Below are positions 16,866-25,090 of a stretch of 64,000 bases of DNA, in pieces. A model generated the notes under the pieces. That model did not search any database and was not told where the DNA came from. It saw only the letters and a program-made list of their open reading frames with translations. Each line of letters begins with the position of its first letter. The first letter of the stretch is position 1. The DNA comes from JBGRQA01 sp041725895 (lineage in GTDB: Bacteria > Bacteroidota > Bacteroidia > Bacteroidales > Marinifilaceae), in contig JBGRQA010000010.1 of the NCBI GenBank assembly GCA_041725895.1, positions 123,435 to 187,434 of the forward strand. The letters run 5' to 3'. A program made the translations under genes and the position numbers.

Positions 16866-19715
16866 ATGGACAAATTTAGCTTCATTGGCAACAGCGAAAT
16901 TGAAACGATAGATCAGATGTACCAGGAGTACCTGAAAAATCCGGATGCAATGGAAGAAAGCTGGAAAAAATTCTTCCAGGGTTTCGAGTTTGCCCAGGCC
17001 AATTTCAAAACCAAACCCGATGCGCCTACGACCGCGAGTGGTGCTGTCCCTGAGACAATGAGCAAGGAATTCAACGTAATCAACTTGATTCAGGCCTACC
17101 GCCAAAGGGGACACCTGTTCACAAAAACCAATCCGGTTCGTACCCGTCGTAAGTATTTCCCTACGCTCGATATAGAAAATTTTAACCTGGTAGAGTCCGA
17201 CTTGGATACAGTTTTCCAGGCCGGTAGCGAGATTGGCATCGGAGCAGCCCGTCTTCGAGACATCATCGAGCACCTGCAACAAACCTATTGCCAGTCGGTT
17301 GGAGTGGAGTACCTTTTTATGCGGGAACCTCGTATGGTGAAATGGCTGCAGCAGAAAATGGAAAGCAGCAAAAACACCCCCAACTTTACAACAGAACAAA
17401 AAAAACACATCTACTACCACCTGAAACTGGCAGTAGGTTTCGAAAACTATATCCATCGTAAATTTGTAGGTCAGAAACGCTTCTCCCTGGAGGGAGCCGA
17501 AGCCCTGGTACCTGCCCTGGATGCACTGATTGAAAGAGGGGCGCAACTGGGCATTGAGGAGTTCATCTTCGGTATGGCTCACCGCGGACGATTGAACGTA
17601 CTGGCCAACATACTGGAAAAACCCTATGCCAACATTCTGAAAGAGTTTGTGGGAGAAGAATACGAAGAGGACATCGCCCTGGGAGATGTGAAATACCACC
17701 TGGGGTATGGCAATACAGTCACCACCGATGAAGGTCATAAGGTAAAACTGAACCTGGCACCCAACCCCTCCCACCTGGAGACGGTTGGCGGAGTGGTACA
17801 AGGAATTTCCCGCTCAAAAATCGATCACCAGTACAAGGGTGACAACAACAAACTGGCACCCGTGATTATTCACGGGGATGCAGCCATTGCCGGGCAGGGC
17901 ATCGTGTACGAGATTGTACAAATGTCGCAACTGAAAGGCTACCGCACCGGGGGAACCATCCACATGGTAATCAACAACCAGGTGGGTTTTACCACCAGCT
18001 ACCTGGAGGCCCGCTCGAGCACCTATTGTACCGATGTGGGCAAAGTGACCCGCTCCCCCATCTTCCATGTGAACGGTGATGATGTAGAGGCTCTGATCTA
18101 CACCGTAAAACTGGCCATGGAGTACCGACAGGAATTTAAAACCGATGTATTCATTGACATTCTTTCGTACCGTAAATTTGGACACAACGAGGGGGACGAA
18201 CCACGATTCACCCAGCCCTTGCTCTACAAGGTCATTGCCAAACACAACAACCCGCGCGACATTTATGCTGACCTGCTGATTCAGAATGGAATCTATACAA
18301 AAGAGGAAATCAAACAGCTAAACAGTGAATTCAATCAACACCTTGAAAACAATTTCGAAGAATCGAAGCAAATTGACAAGGTGTACATCCAACCCTTCCT
18401 GGAAGAAAAGTACAAAAACATTCGATACTCCAGGGAGGAGGATTTCAAAACTTCACCTGAAACCGGAGTAAATGCCGACATACTGAAGGATATTGCAGAA
18501 AAAATTACAACACTGCCTCAGGATAAGACCTTTTTCAAAAAAATCTCCAAACTCCTGAACGATCGCAGGAAGATGATGAAAGAGAACCGACTGGACTGGG
18601 CCATAGGCGAACTCTTAGCCTACGGCAGCCTGTTGCAGGAAGGACATCCGGTTCGGGTGAGTGGGCAGGATTCCGAGCGCGGTACCTTCTCGCACCGTCA
18701 TGCAGCCTTTGTGGTAGAGGATAGCGTGGAAAAACATTTCCCACTGAAACACTTAAGTAAGGAACAGGCCAATTGTTACATCTACAATTCACCCCTGAAC
18801 GAGTACGGAGTACTGGGCTTTGAGTACGGATACGCTTTGGCCGAACCCAATGGACTAACCATTTGGGAGGCACAGTTTGGAGACTTCCACAATGTGGCTC
18901 AACCGGTAATCGACCAATACATTTCGGCCGCAGAAGACAAATGGGGAGTAAAGAACGGATTGGTACTACTCCTGCCCCACGGCTACGAGGGCCAGGGCGC
19001 AGAGCACTCCAGCGCACGTTTGGAACGCTTCCTCACCCTTTGCGCCCACAACAACATGCAAATTGTGAACCCTACTACTCCAGCCAACCTCTTTCACTTG
19101 CTGCGCCGACAGGTAAAAAGGGACATCCGACTGCCTTTGGCTATATTCTCCCCCAAGAGCCTGCTGCGCCACCCGCAGTGCACCTCCACCCTGGACGAAC
19201 TGACCCATGGCCAATTCCAGGAGGTGATTGACGACCACCATGTGGACGCCAACAATGTAAGACGGGTGGTTTTCTGTACCGGTAAAGTCTACTACGATCT
19301 TCTGGCCAAGAAGGAGGAACTGGAAGCTACCGATGTGGCCCTTGTTCGAATGGAACAACTCTACCCCTTCCCACAGGAGCAAATTGACAAAGTACTGGAA
19401 CACTACCCCAACGCCCTGCTTCACCTATGGGTACAGGAGGAACCGGAGAACATGGGGGCCTGGCAGTTCATCAAATACAACTTTAAGGGTGCCGAACTGG
19501 TTCCTGTTGCCCGTCAGAAGAGCGGAAGTCCGGCCACCGGTCTGGCCAAGATACACATGATAGGCCAGGATGAGATTATCAACAAAGTATTCCGGAAATG
19601 CGACTGCGATTACAAGTACAAATACTGCGGCCTGCAATGCATGGAGGGAAGTACCCGGGAGGAGATTCTCACCACCCACGAATATTTTGAGAAGAAAAGT
19701 AAGTTGCTAATGTAA
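16866..19715 (+). CDS. sucA: 2-oxoglutarate dehydrogenase E1 component
   Basis: 949 residues, normal for the family. The N-terminal segment (SFIGNSEIETIDQMYQEYL... MEESWKKFF) is the E2-binding region. The thiamine diphosphate-binding part includes GMAHRGRLNVLAN, HLETVGGVVQG, HGDAAIAGQGIVYE and RKFGHNEGDEP. The transketolase-like second half contains VSGQDSERGTFSHRHA, EYGVLGFEYGYAL and LLPHGYEGQGAEHSSARLERFL. It decarboxylates 2-oxoglutarate and transfers the succinyl group to the E2 lipoyl arm in the TCA cycle. The sucB gene follows 124 bp downstream. Codon choice is more G+C rich and uniform than in the neighbours, consistent with high expression. Confidence 0.97.
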   Translation: MDKFSFIGNSEIETIDQMYQEYLKNPDAMEESWKKFFQGFEFAQANFKTKPDAPTTASGAVPETMSKEFNVINLIQAYRQRGHLFTKTNPVRTRRKYFPTLDIENFNLVESDLDTVFQAGSEIGIGAARLRDIIEHLQQTYCQSVGVEYLFMREPRMVKWLQQKMESSKNTPNFTTEQKKHIYYHLKLAVGFENYIHRKFVGQKRFSLEGAEALVPALDALIERGAQLGIEEFIFGMAHRGRLNVLANILEKPYANILKEFVGEEYEEDIALGDVKYHLGYGNTVTTDEGHKVKLNLAPNPSHLETVGGVVQGISRSKIDHQYKGDNNKLAPVIIHGDAAIAGQGIVYEIVQMSQLKGYRTGGTIHMVINNQVGFTTSYLEARSSTYCTDVGKVTRSPIFHVNGDDVEALIYTVKLAMEYRQEFKTDVFIDILSYRKFGHNEGDEPRFTQPLLYKVIAKHNNPRDIYADLLIQNGIYTKEEIKQLNSEFNQHLENNFEESKQIDKVYIQPFLEEKYKNIRYSREEDFKTSPETGVNADILKDIAEKITTLPQDKTFFKKISKLLNDRRKMMKENRLDWAIGELLAYGSLLQEGHPVRVSGQDSERGTFSHRHAAFVVEDSVEKHFPLKHLSKEQANCYIYNSPLNEYGVLGFEYGYALAEPNGLTIWEAQFGDFHNVAQPVIDQYISAAEDKWGVKNGLVLLLPHGYEGQGAEHSSARLERFLTLCAHNNMQIVNPTTPANLFHLLRRQVKRDIRLPLAIFSPKSLLRHPQCTSTLDELTHGQFQEVIDDHHVDANNVRRVVFCTGKVYYDLLAKKEELEATDVALVRMEQLYPFPQEQIDKVLEHYPNALLHLWVQEEPENMGAWQFIKYNFKGAELVPVARQKSGSPATGLAKIHMIGQDEIINKVFRKCDCDYKYKYCGLQCMEGSTREEILTTHEYFEKKSKLLM

Positions 19716-19724
19716 TTAGCACCC

Positions 19725-19760
19725 TCAAGCTACAAGCCTTTAGCTGCAAGCTAAAAGCCG
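19725..19760 (+). repeat. AAGCTA/TAGCTGCAAGCT-type short repeat between sucA and sucB
   Basis: A short tract of alternating AAGC/TAGCT motifs that can fold as TTTAGCT, loop GCA, AGCTAAA (19739-19755). It resembles the simple AAGCT-type intergenic repeats often seen in Bacteroidota genomes. It may act as an mRNA processing or stability element between two co-transcribed genes. Confidence 0.45.
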
Positions 19761-19839
19761 TTAATTGGAAACTTTAGACACAAACCCAGGTGGTAAAACC
19801 CGGACAGCATTAAGAAAGAATCAAGAAAACAACAACACA

Positions 19840-21093
19840 ATGATAGAAATCAAGATACCCACCCCCGGAGAATCGATCTCGGAAGTAGAAATGGCGACCT
19901 GGTTTGTTGCCAATGGCGATATCGTTGAAAAAGATCAGGAAATCGCAGAAATTGAATCGGATAAGGCAACCCTTACCCTTGTGGCAGACGAAGGCGGAAA
20001 GATTCAAATTCTGGTTCAGGAGGGCGAAACGGTTGCCGTAGGATCTGTGGCCTGTACCATTGATACCAGCTTTTCCGCGGCAGCCAAGGAGGCCCCCAAG
20101 ACAGAGGAAGCTCCCAAAGAAAAGGAGGCAGCCGCCGCACCAGGCACCAATGAGGAACCCGCAAAGGAAAGCAAAACCGTCGTAACGGAAAGTTACAAAG
20201 ATGTGAAGGTCTCTCCGGTAGCCAGAAAACTGATGGAAGAGTATCATCTCTCAATGGAGGATGTGCTTTCAGGTCTGCATCGCCTGTCGAAAAAGGATAT
20301 TCAGGCAGTCGCCGATCTACCAAGGGAAGTGAATCCATTTCTGCCTGTACGAGCTGCCGGTGTGCGCTCGGCAGAACGGAAAAAGATGAGCAATCTTCGC
20401 AAGAAACTGAGCCAGCGCCTGGTTTCGGTAAAGAACGAAACTGCCATGCTCACCACCTTTAACGAAGTGGACATGAGCGAGGTGATAGCCCTCCGTAAGA
20501 AGTACCAGAAGAACTTTGTAGAGAAGCACGATATCAAGCTGGGCTTCATGTCTTTCTTCACCAAAGCAGCCACAGAGGCACTAAAGGAATACCCTATGGT
20601 GAACTCCATGATCGACGGGGAAGAAATTGTAACTCCCGATTACGCCGACATTGCCATTGCTGTACAAACGCCTAAAGGCTTGATGGTACCTGTAATCCGC
20701 AATGCCGAGGCCATGGGACTGGCCGAAATAGAGAAGAAACTGATGGAGCTGGCCAACAAGGCCCGTACCGGAAAAATCAGTCTGGATGAGATGACCGGAG
20801 GCACCTTCACCATTACCAACGGTGGGGTTTTCGGTTCCCTTCTATCCACGCCCATCATCAACCCCCCACAATCCGGTATTCTGGGCATGCACAACATTGT
20901 GGAGCGTCCCGTAGCTGTAAATGGCAAGGTGGAAATCCGTCCCATGATGTACATCGCCCTCTCCTACGACCACCGTATCATCGACGGAAAAGATTCAGTG
21001 AGCTTCCTGGTAAAAATCAAGGAACTGATCGAAAACCCACAGAAGATGCTACTGGCCGGTTACGATCCGGAAAGGCTATTGCTGGACCTGTAG
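19840..21093 (+). CDS. sucB: 2-oxoglutarate dehydrogenase E2 component (dihydrolipoyllysine succinyltransferase)
   Basis: 417 residues from the ATG at 19840 (MIEIKIPTPGESISEVEMA), the family N-terminus; the open frame begins at 19765 but adds 25 unrelated residues. The lipoyl domain carries the modified lysine in EIESDKATL (Lys42). An Ala/Glu/Pro/Lys-rich linker (about 75-125) leads to the peripheral subunit-binding domain (VSPVARKLMEEYHL). The catalytic domain spans about 185-417, with the active-site motif SYDHRIIDGKD. It transfers succinyl from E1 to CoA. It is co-directional with sucA, and a hairpin terminator follows 23 bp after the stop. No E3 gene is in the window. Confidence 0.96.
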   Translation: MIEIKIPTPGESISEVEMATWFVANGDIVEKDQEIAEIESDKATLTLVADEGGKIQILVQEGETVAVGSVACTIDTSFSAAAKEAPKTEEAPKEKEAAAAPGTNEEPAKESKTVVTESYKDVKVSPVARKLMEEYHLSMEDVLSGLHRLSKKDIQAVADLPREVNPFLPVRAAGVRSAERKKMSNLRKKLSQRLVSVKNETAMLTTFNEVDMSEVIALRKKYQKNFVEKHDIKLGFMSFFTKAATEALKEYPMVNSMIDGEEIVTPDYADIAIAVQTPKGLMVPVIRNAEAMGLAEIEKKLMELANKARTGKISLDEMTGGTFTITNGGVFGSLLSTPIINPPQSGILGMHNIVERPVAVNGKVEIRPMMYIALSYDHRIIDGKDSVSFLVKIKELIENPQKMLLAGYDPERLLLDL

Positions 21094-21115
21094 TTTGATT
21101 AACATATGAAAAAAG

Positions 21116-21168
21116 AATTGCCGACTATTCAACAACAAAAGTTAGAAAGGTCGGCAATTGTTTTTTTT
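21116..21168 (+). terminator. Terminator of sucAB
   Basis: AATTGCCGA (21116-21124) pairs with TCGGCAATT (21151-21159), followed by a run of eight T. The loop is unusually long (26 bases). The T-run touches the 3' end of the convergent 51-codon gene at 21167. Confidence 0.8.
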
Positions 21169-21322
21169 AATCCTTTTTGCTCAATAGCTTTGAAGTTTGC
21201 AATTGAAGCATTTGGGCTGACAGTTCTGTTACATCCGCTTCTACAAGTTTATTCGCATCAGTCCCTCCTTTAATTTGATTTAGAGCTGTATTGTCTAATA
21301 TTTCTGTAAATTCTTTTTTCAT
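21167..21322 (-). CDS. Small double-glycine leader peptide, RiPP-precursor-like
   Basis: A 51-residue frame, ATG at 21322 to TAA at 21167. It starts MKKEFTEILDNTALNQIKGG, which fits a double-glycine leader: charged start, spaced hydrophobics (Phe5, Leu9, Leu14, Ile17) and GG at 19-20 for cleavage by a C39 peptidase or transporter. The remainder (TDANKLVEADVTEL... LSKKD) has no Cys or Trp, is Leu/Ala/Gln rich and could form an amphipathic helix. Such GG-leader short proteins are common in Bacteroidota as putative natural-product or bacteriocin-like precursors. No modification enzyme, peptidase or ABC exporter is nearby, so processing would rely on genes elsewhere. The adjacent gene at 21424 on the same strand encodes a membrane protein. 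Confidence 0.6.
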   Translation of the reverse strand: MKKEFTEILDNTALNQIKGGTDANKLVEADVTELSAQMLQLQTSKLLSKKD

Positions 21323-21423
21323 AGTATTCTTGTTTTATGCTCCCACATCATTTGAAACAACAGGAAGTGGAGTTAGATAGGGACTAGGAAATGGAAATAA
21401 TCACAAGAAATTAATAAAAAATC

Positions 21424-21939
21424 CTATTTCGGCATAAATCTACTTGGATCCTCCTTCTCTTTCCTACGCTTCAATCTTTCTGCTTCTATTTCTTTTTGTT
21501 TTTCAATAGCAGCCTCCCTTTCAGCTTCCACAGAATTAACTTTGCTAACATTTAAGCTATTTCTACCAAAATTTGCAAATCGAAGCACAATTAGCGAAAT
21601 TAAAATTACTCCTAACAAAATAGAAGCCCAAATAGAATTCTGAGCAAGAATAACAATACCTATAATTCCAAATATCACCCCCCAATATTGCATTTTAATC
21701 CAAAACAGACTATGATTACTTTTAAGAATAATTCTTTGGCCTGTTTTTTCATCTACAACAACTCTCGCATCTTGACCATTCCATTTGTTACCAAAAATCC
21801 AACTAAACACACCAGCAACCAAAGAAGCAACAACAAATCCATAATCCAAATTCTTCTCGGGAAGAATGGATACACAAATCAAAAGCGTAATCATAAAAAC
21901 CAATATAGAGAGCAATCCTCTCCCAGACCAAACAAGCAT
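21424..21939 (-). CDS. Membrane protein of unknown function with C-terminal charged coiled coil
   Basis: 171 residues, not recognised. Hydrophobic segments predict about four membrane helices: SILVFMITLLICVSI (10-25), YGFVVASLVAGVFSWIF (33-50), QYWGVIFGIIGIVILA (84-100) and SIWASILLGVILISLIVL (102-120). A short soluble loop (about 51-80) contains VVVDEKTGQRIIL. The last 35 residues are a highly charged helix (EAEREAAIEKQKEIEAERLKRRKEKED). It is 101 bp upstream of, and on the same strand as, the double-glycine peptide gene, so the two could share a transcript; that link is inference. Confidence 0.65.
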   Translation of the reverse strand: MLVWSGRGLLSILVFMITLLICVSILPEKNLDYGFVVASLVAGVFSWIFGNKWNGQDARVVVDEKTGQRIILKSNHSLFWIKMQYWGVIFGIIGIVILAQNSIWASILLGVILISLIVLRFANFGRNSLNVSKVNSVEAEREAAIEKQKEIEAERLKRRKEKEDPSRFMPK

Positions 21940-23318
21940 TTTAATTAAATTAAATATACGCCTACTCCATTTTAAAGTCTTTTTTCAGCTTATTCAGACT
22001 AGTTTTTTTGCCCAGAACTTCCTCTCCCCCGAAACAATATAATGAATCACTCCTATTCATTCGTAACTAAAAGGTTACAAACACAAAGAAGCTTCACTCA
22101 ACATATATTCCAATCTTTATATCTTCACTTCAATCATACTAATGCGAAACAATAGCTTAAAACCATTTGTTCGCATCCTCTAAATTCCTCCATTCTTTCG
22201 AAAAAACTTAAACAAAACAAAATTAACAAATTTTATTTACAGTTAAATACCACAAAAACTTTTCGGTCATAAACTTCTTACCGTAAACCATCACTACCCC
22301 CTACTCTATAAACTCTTCTATCTTCTCTAGAGATTATAAGCCGAGCTCTGAATGAACCTTCCCGCAGCACTTAAGATCACAATCTGATCTATCGAGAGCA
22401 CAATCTCATCTCCTCAGGATGTGATCTGAGGTGGGGATTCACTTCCCGCAGAGTTGGTGGGAAGTTACCGTCGTTTTACAGCGAGTGTTCTGCAATCCGA
22501 GGGGACCTTACCGCCGAAGTTGAGACGGCATTCTGAGCTCCCCCGGTAATTTACCGCAGCTCCTCAGAATGCGATCTAAGGTATGGATTCGCTATCTGCA
22601 GATTCGGTAGGAATTTACCGTGCCTTTTCAGAATGTGAGCGGCTGCAGCAATTCGTTATCCTCCTTCCGGGATTCACTTCCCGCCGGATTGCAGAATGTG
22701 CGCTAACGTTTCGAGGGAAATGTTTTTATTATCATTTATTCCGAAAAACGGAACGCAAATTCAACACCTTTCCATCAACCCCCTACGGCGTAACGTGTGA
22801 ACTAAAACTATTGTTTCTACAATAACTAATGCCTTACGAGTAATATTTACAGCATTCCAAAGTATTGCACACAATATTTAATCTAAACATAAAAAACAGC
22901 ACTCTAGGAAGGTTCCGAATGGAAATAATTTCAGGTGCGGTGAACCGTAAACGGATATTTTCAACACGTCAAAGACCTTTTTATAAGGGGTTGAGCATCT
23001 CAACAAACTTATTCTAATAAACAATAAAACAGTACGTCATATTTGATTCTCAACTTTAACTTTTCGAATAATTTCGTATTTCCTACATTTCTTACAGCCT
23101 TGACCTTATTCAAAGAAGATTATATGATCAGTAATCCGATCATCGGAAGGGATGTAATTATCATAGGTTTTACCTCAAATTTGAGGGGAAAGTTTTCAGT
23201 AGGCAAAAAGGATGAAGCTCCGGAGAAAATCACTCCTACCCATCCTCTCAAAATCACCACAAACACTAACCCTACAACAAGTTACAAATTTATTTTTTCA
23301 ACCAAAATGTTTTTTCTA
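21940..23318. other. 1.4-kb gene-free region with a G+C-rich repetitive island
   Basis: No coding frame has convincing composition. The flanks (21940-22330 and 22740-23318) are A+T rich. The centre, about 22340-22740, is markedly richer in G+C and made of degenerate repeats described separately. No tRNA, hairpin-plus-U-run terminator or recognisable RNA family was seen. The open frames at 22583 and 23043 lack family-like sequence and are treated as chance. Confidence 0.5.
22410..22705. repeat. Degenerate 150-bp tandem repeat in non-coding DNA
   Basis: Two blocks exactly 150 bp apart share CTCCTCAG (22410 and 22560), then ATG-GATCT-AGGT, GGATTC (22435 and 22585), GCAGA, GG-A/G-GGAA and TTACCGT. 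The GGATTC-CT-CCGC part recurs at 22670, and CAGAATG-G motifs recur at about 22565, 22629 and 22692. Divergence between blocks is considerable, so the array is old or under weak constraint. It may be the remnant of a mobile or structural element. Confidence 0.6.
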
Positions 23319-23350
23319 TTGACATTTAGGGGGCAAATGTCTTACCTTTC
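23319..23350 (+). promoter_or_regulatory. Promoter of the 210-residue unknown gene
   Basis: TTG (23319-23321), a 21-bp spacer and TACCTTTC (23343-23350), 7 of 8 to TAnnTTTG, 41 bp before the ATG. Confidence 0.6.
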
Positions 23351-23391
23351 TATTACAGAATTTTTTCTTTAATAACTTAATATTTTAAAAT

Positions 23392-24024
23392 ATGGGTACA
23401 TTAAATGTAAGACATGATTTCATTGAGAAATCGGAAGAGGGCTTCGATGTGAAGTCGGAAAATTTCTGTAAGAAAATTGAAGTCTATGCAGCAACACTTG
23501 GCCTAACCACCGAACAGGTGGATGGTATCAAAGGAATTCTAACCGGTATTTCGAATGCCCGGCAATTAAAGAATACTAAAAAACTGGAAACAAAAGCGTC
23601 TATCGTAGCTTACAACGAACAACGCAAGTATGGGGAGGTGGCCATTCGGGATTTCAAACGGATAATCGAAAGCAGCGCCAATTGTACTCCAGCGATTCTG
23701 GAAGAACTGGGTATGGCCAACAGCAAGCGGTCGGTTGATACTGATAATCAACAACCCGATCTCTCGGTAAGAATGCTTGCTGGAGTACCACAAATCCGCT
23801 ACTCTAAAATCCCCTTCGATGGCATCCGCCTGTGGAGCCGCATCAACGACGGACCTTTCGACTTCCAGGAAACTGTAACACATAATTCATTTGATGACCA
23901 CCGCCCCATGCTGGATCCAACTCAGCCGGAGGTGCGGGAATACTATGCTTTCTATATCAGTAAACGGAAGATTGTGGGTCAGCAATCGAAAACCATACGA
24001 ATTACGCTTCCGGCGAAGATTTAG
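23392..24024 (+). CDS. Protein of unknown function, possible FN3-like C-terminal module
   Basis: 210 residues without signal peptide or membrane helix. The N-terminal half (1-115) is predicted helical (FIEKSEEGFDVKSENFCKKIEVYAATLGLTTEQVDGI). The C-terminal half contains IRLWSRINDGPFDFQETVTHNSFDDHRP and REYYAFYISKRKIVGQQSKTIRITLP, reminiscent of a fibronectin-like beta module of the kind seen in short Bacteroidota proteins of unknown role. Its composition is more G+C rich than the A+T-rich flanks. It has its own promoter, and a palindromic repeat begins six bases after the stop. I do not assign a function. Confidence 0.65.
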   Translation: MGTLNVRHDFIEKSEEGFDVKSENFCKKIEVYAATLGLTTEQVDGIKGILTGISNARQLKNTKKLETKASIVAYNEQRKYGEVAIRDFKRIIESSANCTPAILEELGMANSKRSVDTDNQQPDLSVRMLAGVPQIRYSKIPFDGIRLWSRINDGPFDFQETVTHNSFDDHRPMLDPTQPEVREYYAFYISKRKIVGQQSKTIRITLPAKI

Positions 24025-24029
24025 GAATA

Positions 24030-24065
24030 CCCCGTACGAATTGAAAACCCGAACGGGGGTTCGAG
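24030..24065. repeat. Palindromic CCCCGT...ACGGGG repeat, copy 1
   Basis: CCCCGT at 24030, then ATTGAAAACCC, then AACGGGGGTT, ending at 24065. Same plan as the copies at 24155 and 25033. It lies right after the stop at 24024 and may serve as a terminator. Confidence 0.65.
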
Positions 24066-24154
24066 TTTACTACTAGGGCCACATCGTCGTTCGGACAAAA
24101 GCCCTATGCGTTCTTTGACATATTGGAACACAAAGGACTTGCGGTGTGGATTTG

Positions 24155-24192
24155 CCCCCCGTTTGGATTGAAACCCCAGACGGGGGGTTGAC
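24155..24192. repeat. Palindromic CCCCGT...ACGGGG repeat, copy 2
   Basis: CCCCCCGT, GGATTGAAACCCC and AGACGGGGGG followed by TTGACC. The outer arms pair perfectly over 7-8 bp. It lies between the convergent genes ending at 24024 and 24216. Confidence 0.7.
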
Positions 24193-24215
24193 CTGAATAT
24201 AACCAGTTAAACTAA

Positions 24216-24863
24216 TTACAATTCTTTTCTATTTATCTGTACCGAATCGACTGCCAGGTACTCACCGTAGCTTATTTGCAACAATGAGTCTACAAACAAA
24301 GCCCTTTCAAGGTAAATAGAACTTGCTGATTTTAGTCCGTTCAAATTAATCCTCATCGTTTTTTTGTCGTCACTGGCAGTGCTATAGGGAGAGCTATAGA
24401 GAATATCAGTTATGCCTTTTCGTCGTGCTTTTATTATCTCCGTTTGATCCTCCAGATTGGACAGATGGGAAGCCACATCATAATCCAACTTATAGATGAG
24501 ATTGGATCGTTCGAGTATTTCCCATCCATCAGATTGAAGACTCTGTAAAATGAGATATTTGCTTTTATTAATAACATCTAAAATGGTAAAGTTCTCATCA
24601 TTTCTATAGAACTTGAAGGTATCCAGGTGTGTATTCAGGTTGGTTAGTTGAGCCTTCATACTTTCGATATTACTACTATTGTCTTTGTAAATGCTTGCAA
24701 CGGATCTTCGAATGAAATTGTTTTCCTTTCTGTTTTGTTGCCAATTACTTAAACCCATAGCAATTAAAACTCCCATAAAGGCAGCGATAAACTCAAAGAA
24801 TAATTTTTGAAGGGTTCCTTTCTTTACGATAGAACTCTGTACCTCAACAACTTTTTTCCTCAT
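24216..24863 (-). CDS. Single-pass membrane protein of unknown function (DUF6090-like)
   Basis: 215 residues. A short basic N-terminus (MRKKVVEVQ) leads into one hydrophobic helix (LFFEFIAAFMGVLIAMGLSNW, about 20-42) followed by QQNRKE. This arrangement resembles the DUF6090-type Bacteroidota family, in which a FLGVLIA...NW motif anchors an extracytoplasmic helical domain. The remainder (45-215) is predicted helical with no catalytic motif that I recognise. Palindromic repeat copies lie on both sides (24155 and 25033). The family assignment is tentative; membrane topology is the only firm statement. Confidence 0.65.
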   Translation of the reverse strand: MRKKVVEVQSSIVKKGTLQKLFFEFIAAFMGVLIAMGLSNWQQNRKENNFIRRSVASIYKDNSSNIESMKAQLTNLNTHLDTFKFYRNDENFTILDVINKSKYLILQSLQSDGWEILERSNLIYKLDYDVASHLSNLEDQTEIIKARRKGITDILYSSPYSTASDDKKTMRINLNGLKSASSIYLERALFVDSLLQISYGEYLAVDSVQINRKEL

Positions 24864-25032
24864 TTACAAAATATTTGATTTCGTGACAATACCCAACTTG
24901 TGACAGAACTACGAACTCCCTCCCTTTGTCCTAAATTTTTAACAAAGCAGAGACATTTTCCGTTATGCAACAAATTTAACAAAATTTCATTATGCCTTTA
25001 ATTTCGAGGGGATTTTTTGTCAGGGGGCGGAA

Positions 25033-25080
25033 CCCCGTCTGGGTTGAATCCCGAAAAATCGGGACAGACGGGGATTGAGG
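25033..25080. repeat. Palindromic CCCCGT...ACGGGG repeat, copy 3
   Basis: CCCCGTCT at 25033, GGGTTGAATCCC, an inner hairpin CCCGA-AAAA-TCGGG, then AGACGGGGATTGA. It is the longest copy because of the inner stem. It lies ten bases after the leftward stop of the vWA gene at 25091 and may terminate it. Confidence 0.7.
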
Positions 25081-25090
25081 ACTTACAATT

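Noticed and set aside
21167..21322. Reading the 51-residue peptide as a classical lanthipeptide
   Set aside because: The part after GG has no cysteine, so lanthionine rings cannot form.
22583..22825. 80-codon plus-strand frame in the G+C-rich repeats
   Set aside because: Coincides with the degenerate repeat blocks and has no coding-like composition.
23043..23372. 109-codon plus-strand frame before the 210-residue gene
   Set aside because: Low-complexity, Phe/Thr/Asn-rich, runs over the promoter at 23319-23350 of the next gene.
24030..25080. CCCCGT palindromes as CRISPR repeats
   Set aside because: Spacing is irregular (125 and about 880 bp), the centres differ and there are no cas genes.
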